From positions 1 to 50,671 of the forward strand of contig CABYED010000013.1 in NCBI GenBank assembly GCA_902517815.1: a DNA stretch of 50,671 nt, given 5' to 3'. A model generated the notes under the pieces. It was not told where the DNA came from and did not search any database. It saw only the letters and a list, made by a program, of their open reading frames with translations. The translations under genes were made by a program, and so were the position numbers. Shown piece by piece: positions 8,000 to 16,453 of the stretch. How positions within the stretch are numbered: the stretch's first letter is position 1; each line of letters starts with the position of its first letter. The stretch comes from an uncultured SAR116 cluster alpha proteobacterium (GTDB taxonomy: Bacteria; Pseudomonadota; Alphaproteobacteria; Puniceispirillales; Marisalimonadaceae).

Positions 8000-8281
8000 A
8001 ATAATTTACAACATAGTTAATTTAGAGAGATATTTTAAATAATTCTCAAAATAATACAACTCTAGCAATTTTTTTTCTAAATAAACACCTTATTTTATTT
8101 GAATTTTAAAGATATCTTGTCTTATAGGCTTTCTAAAGAATTGAAATTAATAGCCACTCTGAACAATAATTTACATTGCTATGTAGCTTTTTTAAGAGCT
8201 TTATATGCCATATGAATTTTACTTCCTTCAGATAATATTTTTAAAAAAACTGAATTTTCTTATTTAAGATTTTGGATTCAC

Positions 8282-8902
8282 TCATTTTTTTAAATTATGC
8301 ATTGTTTCAAATAGATAAAATTTTTTCTGTTTTTTCATATTATTTTTTACTGAAATAAAATCTTCTGTTTCTCTATTTTGGCTAAGTTTGCTCTTAGCTA
8401 TAATAGTTTTGACTTCTAATTTAAAAGCTACAATATCATCTAATCTTTTTTCTATGTAGTCTTTGGGAGCATCTGACATCTTCCATTCTTTTTCTCCGAA
8501 ATACATCCTTTCATATAATTTAGTAAGCACTCCAACAGAACGTAATTTTGATTTTTTTGAATCATTAAAAGATAATTTACCTTTTAGATGGACAGTTTGA
8601 TAATTCCAAGTTGGCACATGCATATTTGACTTTTTCTTAGTTGGATACCAGTTAGGAGATATATATGAATTTTCAGTGGTAATAATAGCTATTGCATTAA
8701 CCCCATGTGGAAAAATTAAATGAAGTGAATTTGATACTGCAATATGACCAATATAAGTATTTTCCTTTAATTTGATTAAAGGAATATGATTGGCAATTAA
8801 ATCACCTTGATTATTACAAACAATAGTTGCAAGGGGAAATTTTTCAACAATTTTATCAATTTCTGACTCTCTGACCTCTTTAAAGTGTGGTGGAATATAA
8901 AT
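8282..8902 (-). CDS. PaiB-like FMN-binding protein, apparent AUU start
   Basis: The reading frame is open well upstream of the first ATG (8623). From ATT at 8902 it gives 206 residues, the usual PaiB length. It begins IYIPPHF, where relatives begin MYIPxHF. Further family segments follow: LIANHIPL, YIGHIAVSNSL, NSYISPNWYPTK, VPTWNYQTVHLKG and the C-terminal KSKLSQNR. A strong ribosome site AGGAG lies six bases before the ATT, and an in-frame TAG directly precedes it. No ATG, GTG or TTG occurs in frame before 8623, so AUU initiation (as known for infC) is the simplest reading. PaiB proteins are small flavin-binding split-barrel proteins first described as negative regulators of sporulation and protease genes in Bacillus; the role here is unknown. 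Nothing assignable lies in the 282 bases downstream (8000-8281). Confidence 0.8.
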   Translation of the reverse strand: MYIPPHFKEVRESEIDKIVEKFPLATIVCNNQGDLIANHIPLIKLKENTYIGHIAVSNSLHLIFPHGVNAIAIITTENSYISPNWYPTKKKSNMHVPTWNYQTVHLKGKLSFNDSKKSKLRSVGVLTKLYERMYFGEKEWKMSDAPKDYIEKRLDDIVAFKLEVKTIIAKSKLSQNRETEDFISVKNNMKKQKKFYLFETMHNLKK

Positions 8903-8957
8903 ATTAAACTCCTAAAATTTTAAACATGATTTTTTCATTTATTATATTAAAATTTTT

Positions 8958-9863
8958 TTAATTTATTAACTTTCTACAAAATTTTCCTATACTTATTATT
9001 GCTTTCTCTGCATCTTTTAATATGTGAGCATAACTATGCCATCCATGAAACATATCTTCCCAAATCTCAAATTTTGCATTTACATTTGCTTTTTTTGCTT
9101 TCTCATAAAAACGCTTACTATCATCTAACATTGTCTCAGCAGAACCAACTTGAATCAACATATTTGGTAATCCAGACAATTCACCAATAATTGGAGATGC
9201 TAGATGAGACATATTATTCGAGTTGGGAAAATATAGTTTTGCAAATCTATCAAGATATTTTTTACTTATTATAGGATCATTTTTTTTATTTGTTACCATG
9301 GTTTTTCCTGTTTGAGAAAGATCAGTCCAAGGGCTTAGAGCCACAGCTCCTAATGGTTGAGAAAAATTATTTTCTTTAATTTTTAATAACAATGCTAAAC
9401 ACAATCCACCACCAGCTGATTGTCCGCTTACAATGATGTTTTGAGGATCAACACCCTCATTTAAAAGCCATTTATAAGTTAAAAATGTGTCATCAATAGC
9501 CGCTGGAAAGGGGTATTCCGGGGCTAATCTGTAGTCTATTGATAAACATTTAACTTTAGCTTCTTTAGATATTCTAGCAACAACTGCTCTTGAAGTAGCA
9601 ACTGATCCTCTGTAGTATCCACCACCATGCATAAACAAGAATACTTTGTTTTTATCGATGTCTCCACACGTAATCCATTCTGCTTCAATATTCTCTACTT
9701 TAACATTTTTGTATTTCGTGCTTTTAGGCAATGGAATTAAGGCGGTAGTATTTTCTGTTTCTTTTCGGAGTTGATCAATAGTTTTTTTTTCGGAGTAAGG
9801 ATTTTTTCTTTTGATTTCAATTATATTCCTAAGAATTTCTTTTTGATTCATTATGGATATCAT
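8958..9863 (-). CDS. Alpha/beta hydrolase of the hormone-sensitive-lipase family
   Basis: This esterase/lipase-type hydrolase has 301 residues. The oxyanion motif HGGG is at 79-82, and the nucleophile elbow GQSAG places the catalytic Ser at 149. The acid is Asp247 or Asp248 in ETMLDDS, and the catalytic His is 273 in MFHGWH. This spacing is that of the HSL (family IV) group, which hydrolyses short-chain esters. There is no signal peptide, so it is cytoplasmic. An ATG at 9851 (MNQKEIL) is an equally good start. It lies 55 bases upstream of the PaiB-like gene on the same strand and may be co-transcribed, and it is divergent from the Crp/Fnr gene. The substrate cannot be inferred. Confidence 0.9.
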   Translation of the reverse strand: MISIMNQKEILRNIIEIKRKNPYSEKKTIDQLRKETENTTALIPLPKSTKYKNVKVENIEAEWITCGDIDKNKVFLFMHGGGYYRGSVATSRAVVARISKEAKVKCLSIDYRLAPEYPFPAAIDDTFLTYKWLLNEGVDPQNIIVSGQSAGGGLCLALLLKIKENNFSQPLGAVALSPWTDLSQTGKTMVTNKKNDPIISKKYLDRFAKLYFPNSNNMSHLASPIIGELSGLPNMLIQVGSAETMLDDSKRFYEKAKKANVNAKFEIWEDMFHGWHSYAHILKDAEKAIISIGKFCRKLIN

Positions 9864-9950
9864 CTCTAAATTTTATAAAATTAAATCTTGATTAGTTATT
9901 TTAAATCATTTTTAATAAAATTTTAACTTTGTTTTACTTTATATTTTACT

Positions 9951-10637
9951 ATGAATGATACGAATAAATTTAATTATAAAAATTTAACCATATTTTCTAA
10001 TTTAAATGATGAAGAAATAAAATACTTAGAAAACAAAAGTAGTTTGAAAACTTTTGCGCAAGGTGCAACAATTATTGAACAAGGTGAAATGACATCTACA
10101 GTTTATTTTTTGCTTTCTGGAACAGTTCATGTTGTAGATTATTCAAGATCTGAAAGAGCTGTTACATATGCATCGTTGAGAGATGGTGATATGTTTGGCG
10201 AAATGTCAGCGATTGACGGTTTACCAAGGTCTGCATGGGTGTGCGCAATTACTACTTGCAAAGTTGCGGCTTTGCCAGGAGTAATTTTTTTAAATTTTCT
10301 TAAAAATAATACAGAAATATGTTTAGCAATGTTAAAACAGCTCTCATCAAGAATACGACTTGCAGATGAACGTTTTACAGATGTTTCGATACTTGGAACC
10401 GAACAAAGGGCTTGCATGGAATTAATTAGAATGTCAAAGTCAGATTTTTCTCATTCAGGAAAATATATTATTTCACAAATGCCAACCCAGGCAAATTTTG
10501 CTAACATGATTGGATCTACTAGAGAAACTGTATCAAGGATATTTGCAAGACTTAGGGAAGAATCAATTATAATAAAAACAAGTAATGGTTATGAAATACC
10601 CAATAGAAAAGCTTTAGAAAAAAGAGCTTTTTTATAA
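9951..10637 (+). CDS. Crp/Fnr-family transcriptional regulator
   Basis: This regulator has 228 residues in two domains. The cyclic-nucleotide-binding beta-barrel (about 10-130) includes a well-preserved phosphate-binding cassette, FGEMSAIDGLPRSAWV, with the Glu and Arg-Ser that bind cAMP in CRP. The C-terminal winged helix has recognition-helix sequence TQANFANMIGSTRETVSRIFARL. There is no N-terminal Cys cluster, so it is not an oxygen-sensing FNR. It is likely a cAMP- or related-ligand-responsive regulator, but the target genes are not evident. It is divergent from the esterase gene (87-base gap) and converges, with one base between, on the DSD1-like gene. Confidence 0.93.
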   Translation: MNDTNKFNYKNLTIFSNLNDEEIKYLENKSSLKTFAQGATIIEQGEMTSTVYFLLSGTVHVVDYSRSERAVTYASLRDGDMFGEMSAIDGLPRSAWVCAITTCKVAALPGVIFLNFLKNNTEICLAMLKQLSSRIRLADERFTDVSILGTEQRACMELIRMSKSDFSHSGKYIISQMPTQANFANMIGSTRETVSRIFARLREESIIIKTSNGYEIPNRKALEKRAFL

Positions 10638-10638
10638 T

Positions 10639-11775
10639 CTAAAAACTAAATCCTCTAGCTGAAACAGGCCATATATCAATTACTTTTGAATTTTTTACAA
10701 CAACGTACCAATCATGGAGATTACATGTAGGATCACAGTGTCCAGGGATCAAAAGAATTTTATCATTTATTTTTAAGACATTATTGGGATCAGCAATTAT
10801 ACCATGTTCATCAGAGCATTTTAAATATTCAAAATTAGAATTTGTTGATAATGGCAATCCACTATCAACAGCTATTGATTTTAACCCTGCATCTACAACA
10901 GCATGATTTTGTAATGCTTTTGATATTACCCCAGTAAGAATGAATAGAGAATTTTCAAAATTATTAGAGTTATTTAATTTTCGATCATGTTTTAAAGATG
11001 AATAATGAGCGTCCATAAAAGCATATGAACCTACTTGTATTTCATCATATACTTCTTCATAAACTTCTAAATCAAAACAACCAGTACCTACACCAGTAAT
11101 AAAAGGTGAATATTTTATAAAATTAGCTTTTAATTTTCTAATTTTATTGCAAGTGTCTTTAACTTCTTTTTTTCTTATTTTATGATCTTCAATATGCTGA
11201 ATAGAACCATTGTAAGCTTGAAAGCCAATAAAATTTAAATTAGCCATCTTTTTGATCATTATAATCAATTCATTTATTTCATTAAATGACTTTATGCCAC
11301 ATCTATTTGCGCCACAATCGTATTCAATAAAAATATCAATTTCTGAATTATTTCTTTCAGCTGCTTTTTGAATGTTAATTATATTTTCTTTATTATCTAC
11401 GCAACAACCTATCTTTAATTCTTTAGATGCTATTTTAGTTAGTCTTTCTAATTTAAACAGATCAGTAATTTGATTGGTTATTAAAATATCTTTAATACCA
11501 GCTCTAACAAATATCTCTGCTTCACTAAGTTTTTGGCAACAAATTCCATGTGCTCCACCAACATCAATTTGGTATTTAGCGACATCGACTGATTTATGCA
11601 TTTTGGCATGTGGTCTCAACTTTACATTATTGTTGAGAACAAATTCTTTCATTTTTAATATATTATTTTCAAAAATTTTATAATCAATAATCAGTGAAGG
11701 AGTTTGAATTTCATCAACATCCATTCCTACTTTAGCAGGAATATTAAATCCTACCTCAAATGATTCTAAATTCAT
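10639..11775 (-). CDS. DSD1-family PLP enzyme (D-threonine aldolase / D-serine dehydratase-like)
   Basis: This protein has 378 residues with a fold-type III alanine-racemase-like barrel at the N-terminus. The opening DEIQTPSLIID and KLRPHAKMHKS place the PLP-binding lysine at about 58. The C-terminal metal site HCDPTC (His346, Cys347, Asp348) is the signature of D-threonine aldolase, 3-hydroxy-D-aspartate aldolase and eukaryotic-type D-serine dehydratase. These enzymes cleave or deaminate D-3-hydroxyamino acids using PLP plus a divalent metal. Which reaction applies cannot be told from sequence; none of the other beta-hydroxyaspartate-cycle genes is nearby. AGG lies before the ATG. It stands alone on the minus strand, divergent from glyoxalase I. 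Confidence 0.88.
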   Translation of the reverse strand: MNLESFEVGFNIPAKVGMDVDEIQTPSLIIDYKIFENNILKMKEFVLNNNVKLRPHAKMHKSVDVAKYQIDVGGAHGICCQKLSEAEIFVRAGIKDILITNQITDLFKLERLTKIASKELKIGCCVDNKENIINIQKAAERNNSEIDIFIEYDCGANRCGIKSFNEINELIIMIKKMANLNFIGFQAYNGSIQHIEDHKIRKKEVKDTCNKIRKLKANFIKYSPFITGVGTGCFDLEVYEEVYDEIQVGSYAFMDAHYSSLKHDRKLNNSNNFENSLFILTGVISKALQNHAVVDAGLKSIAVDSGLPLSTNSNFEYLKCSDEHGIIADPNNVLKINDKILLIPGHCDPTCNLHDWYVVVKNSKVIDIWPVSARGFSF

Positions 11776-11865
11776 AAAAAACCTATATTAAATATTTATA
11801 ACATCAGTATAGTTGAATAATCAATTTTATGTATATATTATAATTTAACAAAGTTTGGATTTAAA

Positions 11866-12306
11866 ATGAAATTTTTACACACCATGATTAGAGTTACAAA
11901 TATTGAAGAATCTATAGACTTTTACTGCAATAAGCTTGGCCTTGTTGAGATTAGAAGAAAAGAAGTTCCAGAAGGAAGATTTACACTTATCTTTCTAGCC
12001 GCGCCAGAAGATGAAGATAATGCAATAAAAACCAGATCACCTGAAATAGAGTTAACCTATAATTGGGATCCAGAAGAGTATGGAAGCGGTAGAAATTTTG
12101 GTCATCTTGCTCTTTCTGTCAAAAATATCTATGAAACATGTCAGAAATTAATGGATGCTGGAGTAACTATCAATAGACCTCCTAGAGAAGGAAGAATGGC
12201 ATTTATAAAATCGCCAGATAATATATCAATAGAATTACTTCAGCAAGGTGACAACCTTGAAGTAAAAGAGCCTTGGTCAAGCATGAAAAATATTGGTTCG
12301 TGGTAG
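11866..12306 (+). CDS. gloA: Lactoylglutathione lyase (glyoxalase I)
   Basis: This VOC-fold enzyme of 146 residues converts the hemithioacetal of methylglyoxal and glutathione to S-lactoylglutathione. All four metal ligands are recognisable: His5 (LHTMIRV), Glu62 (IELTYNW), His80 (FGHLAL) and Glu123 (ISIELLQ). ELTYNW is particularly typical of glyoxalase I. The length is normal. The ribosome site TTTGGATTTAAA precedes the ATG. A possible promoter lies upstream: TTGAAT at 11813 and TATAAT at 11839, but the spacer is 20 bases, so it is doubtful. It is divergent from the DSD1-like gene. Confidence 0.95.
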   Translation: MKFLHTMIRVTNIEESIDFYCNKLGLVEIRRKEVPEGRFTLIFLAAPEDEDNAIKTRSPEIELTYNWDPEEYGSGRNFGHLALSVKNIYETCQKLMDAGVTINRPPREGRMAFIKSPDNISIELLQQGDNLEVKEPWSSMKNIGSW

Positions 12307-12333
12307 TTTCTATAATTGTTAAGTTTAATACTT

Positions 12334-12363
12334 CTTATTTTCAAAATTGATTTTGAAAATAAG
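12334..12363 (+). terminator. A+T-rich hairpin downstream of gloA
   Basis: A perfect 13-bp inverted repeat CTTATTTTCAAAA / TTTTGAAAATAAG encloses loop TTGA, starting 27 bases after the gloA stop. The stem has only two G-C pairs on each arm and no clean T-run follows, so termination is possible but not secure. It may instead sit in the 5' leader of the following lipoprotein gene. Confidence 0.35.
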
Positions 12364-12382
12364 CATATATATGAGTTTTATT

Positions 12383-12665
12383 ATGTATAAAAATATAATT
12401 TTATTTTGTGTTTTGTTATTTTTATCTAATTGTAATCAGCATTCAAATGTCAATCAGCGTGATTTAAATAATAGTAGTAATTTTACTTACCAAGAAAAAC
12501 CATTTGAGATTAAATGGAAAATTAAAAAAATCAATTACAAATATACCTATAGAAGTTAATAAAAAAGTTAAAAATATTTGTAAAAAATATAATAGGTTTG
12601 TTTTATTTAAAATAAAAACTTTTGAAGATGATACGGTATTAGGTACGTTTGATTGTAGACCTTAA
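12383..12665 (+). pseudogene. Small lipoprotein gene interrupted by a frameshift at an A7 tract
   Basis: From ATG 12383 (GAG seven bases upstream) the protein starts MYKNIILFCVLLFLSNC, a lipoprotein signal with lipobox LSNC. The frame then closes at 12559. Removing one A from the A7 run at 12524-12530 joins it to a second open frame that continues TNIPIEVNKKVKNI...VLGTFDCRP and stops at 12663-12665. The restored protein is about 93 residues with two downstream cysteines. The ending is four bases inside the mfd stop region (convergent overlap), a tidy boundary for a real gene. Possible causes are a genuine frameshift, a homopolymer sequencing error, or transcriptional slippage at the A-run. 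No family recognised. Confidence 0.6.
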
Positions 12666-15600
12666 TTAAGATTTAAATCCTCTAACTCATCTATAAACGT
12701 TAAGACATTTTCAATTTTTTCTTCTCTGCTTTTTAATTGTTTTTCCATAAAAAGTTTTTGATCTGGTCTAACTTTTATTTGTCCAGATGATTTGCTAATC
12801 CAATCTAATAACTTGTCTGTATTTTTAAAAAAATTATTTTTAAACCCCAATAAAATACCTTTAGGTCCTGCATCTATAAAACTAATATTATTTTTTAAAC
12901 ACTTATTTTTAATTATTAATGTTTGAAGCAGATTATTAACTTCTACAGGAGGAGGTCCAAACCTATCAAATAATTCTTCATTAAACTCATTTATCTCATC
13001 ACTGTTTCTTAAGTCCCCTGCTTTTCTATACAGTGCCATTCTAGTTGATAGATCATATACATAATTATCTGGAATGAGCACTGCCAAGCCTAATGAAATT
13101 GAAGGAGACCAAACTTCTTCTAATGGTGCTTCTTTATTTTTATATGAGTATACAGCATCCTTAAGCATATCTTGATACAACTCAACTCCTACTTCTTTAA
13201 TTTGGCCTGATTGTTCATCGCCGAGCAAATTTCCAGCTCCTCTTATATCCATGTCATAGCTAGCAAGTGAAAAACCAGCTCCTAGATTATCAAGGGTTTT
13301 AATTACATCTAGTCTTTGTTGAGAGTTTTTATTTAAAACTTTACCTGCCTCGACTGTGAAATAAGCATATGCTCTTTTTTTCCCTCGTCCAATACGTCCT
13401 CTTAATTGGTAAAGTTGAGAAAGTCCAAACATGTCAGATTTATAAATTATCATTGTATTTGCGTTAGGAATATCTATTCCTGATTCAATAATATTAGTAG
13501 AAATTAATACATCTGATTTACCATCTGCAAATGAATTAATTGAACTATCTAATTCATCTATCTTCATTTGACCATGAGCAACTTTTATCGATAAATTAGG
13601 TGCCATTTTTTTAACTTTTTCATACAAAACATCTATATCTTTTATCCTTGGGCAAACAATAAAAGATTGCCCTCCTCTATTTTTTTCACGGTTTAAAGCG
13701 TCTAATAAAACAACTTTATCCCATTCAAAAACAAAAGTACGAATTGACAACCTGTCAACAGGTGGGGTGCTAATCAAACTCAATTGTTTTAGTCCAGACA
13801 GAGATAATTGAAGTGTTCTTGGAATTGGTGTCGCAGTCAGGGTTAATACATGAATATTACCTTGTAATTCTTTTATTTTTTCTTTTTGAGCAACTCCAAA
13901 ATGTTGTTCTTCATCAACAATTAATAGGCCTAGATTGTTGAAATCAATATCATTAGAAAGCAAAGCATGTGTTCCAACTACAATATTTATTTCACCAGAT
14001 TTAAGATTATTTTTAATAATCTTTCTTTTGCTTGCTATAGTCATTCTGGATAATGATGAAACTTTTATTGATGAATTTTTGAATCTTTCATAAAAACTTT
14101 TATAATGTTGTTTTACTAGAATTGTGGTTGGGGCTACTAATGCTACTTGATAACCAGCGTTTGCTACAATAAAAGAAGCCCTTAATGCGACCTCAGTTTT
14201 TCCAAAACCAACATCACCACAAATAAGCCTGTCCATAAGTTTTCCTGCTTCAAGATCAGATATTACATCTTTGATTGCTGTATCTTGGTCATCAGTAAGT
14301 TGAAAAGGAAAATCATTAGAAAATTTATCGTAATCATCTGTAATTGATAATTTTTCTGTATTAATGATTTCTCTTTGTGCAGCAACTCTTATTAATTTTT
14401 CAGCCATATCTTTAATTCTTTTTTTGACATTTGCTTTTCTATTCTGCCAATTGGATGCTCCCAACTTATCTAAGTTTCTAATAATACCTGAATCACCAAC
14501 ACGGCTTAATAAATTCATATTTTCTACAGGAAGAAATAACTTATCACCATCTTGGTATAATAATTTCAAACAATCATGATCTATTCCATTTGTTGATATT
14601 TTTAATAATCCATCATACAAACCAATCCCATGATCAATATGAGCCACCAAGTCTCCAACATTTATTGAATTTACATCTTTAAGAAAATTTTCAGTTTTCC
14701 TTTTCCATGATTTTCTTTTATTTTCTGGAAAGCCAAAAATATCTCTCGTGAATATAATAATATGATTATTTAATTCAAAACTCTCCAGGTATGGAGAATA
14801 TGAAAAATTAAAATTTGACAAATTTTCACTGTTAACAAGCTGTTTAATCTCAATTAATTCAAAAAAAATTTTATTTTTATTTAAATTTTCTTCAAAAAAA
14901 CTGACTAAATTATTTATCTTAGTTTCATCTTCTGTAATAATTGTAATTATTTTATTATTATTAAATTCATTTATACAAAATTTCACAAAGTTACTGATTT
15001 TATTTGTTTTTTCTGAGTTTATAAAATTAGGAATTATTAAAGGTTTAGAAGAAATATTTATTTCATTTTGATTAGTACTATTAGGTTTGTCATATTCATT
15101 TAATTGAATAACATTAAATTTTTTAATATTATCTAAAATATTATTTTTTGTAATATATAATTCTTCAATCTCGAAAGCATTATAATCAGTGTTTTCATCT
15201 TTTCTTTCATTACCAAAATTATTTATTTCTAATTCTCGTTCTTGAATTAGATTTTCAAAATTTTTTGTAAGCAAACATATAATTCCTTGCTCAAGTGGTA
15301 AATAATCAAAAATCGAATTTAATTGTTTTTCATGAAATAAAGGTAAAAAATGTTCTATACCGTTAAACTTCATACCAGCAGATATGTTTTCATAAAATAA
15401 ACTATTTATACTAGCAGCCCCGTTTTTACTCCTAAATCTTTTTCTGAAATTCTCTATGTTTTTTTCATTCAATATAAATTCATTTGATGTATAAATATTA
15501 AAATCATTTATTTTATCCTTAGATCTTTGTGTAAGAGGATCCATTGTTTTGATTGTTTCAATATTATCACCTATAAAATCAATTCTAAATGCAATTTGGT

Positions 15601-16132
15601 TACCAACAGGAAAAACGTCTAATATACTTCCTCGTATACTAAATTCACCATACTCTCTTACTGTTTGCACCCTTTTATATCCTGAGTTATTTAAGAACTC
15701 GATAATTAATTGAAATTTATAATCTGAAGATAAATTTAAATTTATAAAATGTTTTAAAAAAAAATCTTTAGGCGCTGTTTTGTTAAATAAACCATTAATA
15801 GTAGTTAAAATAACGTTTTTGCTTTTATTCTCATTTTTATTTTTTTTAAAAAAACAAAGATCCGTATATGATTTTACACGCTCTCCAATTAAATTGAGAT
15901 TTGGTGATGAGATATCATAAGGCAAACAATCCCATGCTGGGATTTTGTATATGTTTATTTTTTTGAAATTTGAATATAAAAAATTATAAACATTCGAGAG
16001 TTCTAAATCGTTTTTTGCTACGTAAAATATATTTTGATTTTGAGATAGAGAAGAAATCAAGAAAGGTATTAAGCTATCTCTAATTCCATTTATTTCTCTT
16101 ATTTTATTTAAATCTTTATTAAAATTAAACAA
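12662..16132 (-). CDS. mfd: Transcription-repair coupling factor Mfd
   Basis: This ATP-dependent DNA translocase of 1156 residues removes RNA polymerase stalled at lesions and recruits UvrA; the length is full for the family. The N-terminal UvrB-like part (about 1-300) contains [14 protein letters not shown]-type sequence (here [15 protein letters not shown]). The CarD-like RNA-polymerase-interaction domain follows ([24 protein letters not shown], about 490-560). The RecG-like motor has Walker [13 protein letters not shown] near 640, the DEEQ box near 742, [13 protein letters not shown], and QLRGRIGRG. The C-terminal TRCF domain ends the protein. The start is TTG, with AAGG eight bases upstream inside the end of sdhE, so translation is likely coupled to sdhE. 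Confidence 0.98.
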   Translation of the reverse strand: MFNFNKDLNKIREINGIRDSLIPFLISSLSQNQNIFYVAKNDLELSNVYNFLYSNFKKINIYKIPAWDCLPYDISSPNLNLIGERVKSYTDLCFFKKNKNENKSKNVILTTINGLFNKTAPKDFFLKHFINLNLSSDYKFQLIIEFLNNSGYKRVQTVREYGEFSIRGSILDVFPVGNQIAFRIDFIGDNIETIKTMDPLTQRSKDKINDFNIYTSNEFILNEKNIENFRKRFRSKNGAASINSLFYENISAGMKFNGIEHFLPLFHEKQLNSIFDYLPLEQGIICLLTKNFENLIQERELEINNFGNERKDENTDYNAFEIEELYITKNNILDNIKKFNVIQLNEYDKPNSTNQNEINISSKPLIIPNFINSEKTNKISNFVKFCINEFNNNKIITIITEDETKINNLVSFFEENLNKNKIFFELIEIKQLVNSENLSNFNFSYSPYLESFELNNHIIIFTRDIFGFPENKRKSWKRKTENFLKDVNSINVGDLVAHIDHGIGLYDGLLKISTNGIDHDCLKLLYQDGDKLFLPVENMNLLSRVGDSGIIRNLDKLGASNWQNRKANVKKRIKDMAEKLIRVAAQREIINTEKLSITDDYDKFSNDFPFQLTDDQDTAIKDVISDLEAGKLMDRLICGDVGFGKTEVALRASFIVANAGYQVALVAPTTILVKQHYKSFYERFKNSSIKVSSLSRMTIASKRKIIKNNLKSGEINIVVGTHALLSNDIDFNNLGLLIVDEEQHFGVAQKEKIKELQGNIHVLTLTATPIPRTLQLSLSGLKQLSLISTPPVDRLSIRTFVFEWDKVVLLDALNREKNRGGQSFIVCPRIKDIDVLYEKVKKMAPNLSIKVAHGQMKIDELDSSINSFADGKSDVLISTNIIESGIDIPNANTMIIYKSDMFGLSQLYQLRGRIGRGKKRAYAYFTVEAGKVLNKNSQQRLDVIKTLDNLGAGFSLASYDMDIRGAGNLLGDEQSGQIKEVGVELYQDMLKDAVYSYKNKEAPLEEVWSPSISLGLAVLIPDNYVYDLSTRMALYRKAGDLRNSDEINEFNEELFDRFGPPPVEVNNLLQTLIIKNKCLKNNISFIDAGPKGILLGFKNNFFKNTDKLLDWISKSSGQIKVRPDQKLFMEKQLKSREEKIENVLTFIDELEDLNLN

Positions 16133-16133
16133 T

Positions 16134-16391
16134 TTAATGACCTTTAAATTCTTTTATAAGGTCAATTAGAAAATTTTCTTTAGAAGATTTTGATTTTTCA
16201 ATATCTATAGATAAACGCCAAATTCTAGGATCTCCTGAATTAAGAAGAGCTTGATATGCTAATAAATTTTCATCATCGAGATATTTTAAATGATTTTCTG
16301 CAAAATTACCTAACAAAATATCAGTTTCACGAGTGCCAGTATATTTAGATCTATAAATTAATTTTTTTATAAAAATATTCCTATTATTCAA
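16134..16391 (-). CDS. sdhE: FAD assembly factor SdhE
   Basis: This 85-residue protein of the DUF339/Sdh5 family is needed for covalent FAD attachment to succinate dehydrogenase SdhA. The motif RSKYTGTRETDILLGNFA corresponds to the conserved RSxxRGxxExDLLLGxFA, although the canonical Arg before Gly is Thr here. Helical length and the LLNSGDPRIWRL segment fit. It is directly upstream of mfd (the stop and the next TTG are one base apart) and divergent from recG. sdhE and mfd next to recG is a common alphaproteobacterial arrangement. Confidence 0.93.
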   Translation of the reverse strand: MNNRNIFIKKLIYRSKYTGTRETDILLGNFAENHLKYLDDENLLAYQALLNSGDPRIWRLSIDIEKSKSSKENFLIDLIKEFKGH

Positions 16392-16453
16392 TTTTTTCTC
16401 GTTTTATTGATATTTTTTGTTATTATTTATTATAAATAAAGGTTTTTAATTTC

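Noticed and set aside
5566-8250. The 18-mer CAGATAATATTTTTAAAA occurs near both 5566 and 8232
   Set aside because: In 50 kb of DNA this A+T-rich, a repeat of this length is expected about once by chance, and flanking similarity is weak.
8000-8281. Short minus-strand frame ending MAYKALKKAT, with GAAGGAAG before the ATG
   Set aside because: Only 10 codons after the ATG, and no start for the longer frame. It may be a remnant, but nothing supports a gene.
11813-11844. Sigma-70 promoter for gloA (TTGAAT ... TATAAT)
   Set aside because: The spacer is 20 bases with the best -10 and 15 with the next; neither fits well in a sequence where TATAAT-like strings are common.
12334-12363. Strong intrinsic terminator after gloA
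   Set aside because: The repeat is perfect but very A+T-rich and lacks a T-run, so it is listed only as a weak terminator candidate.
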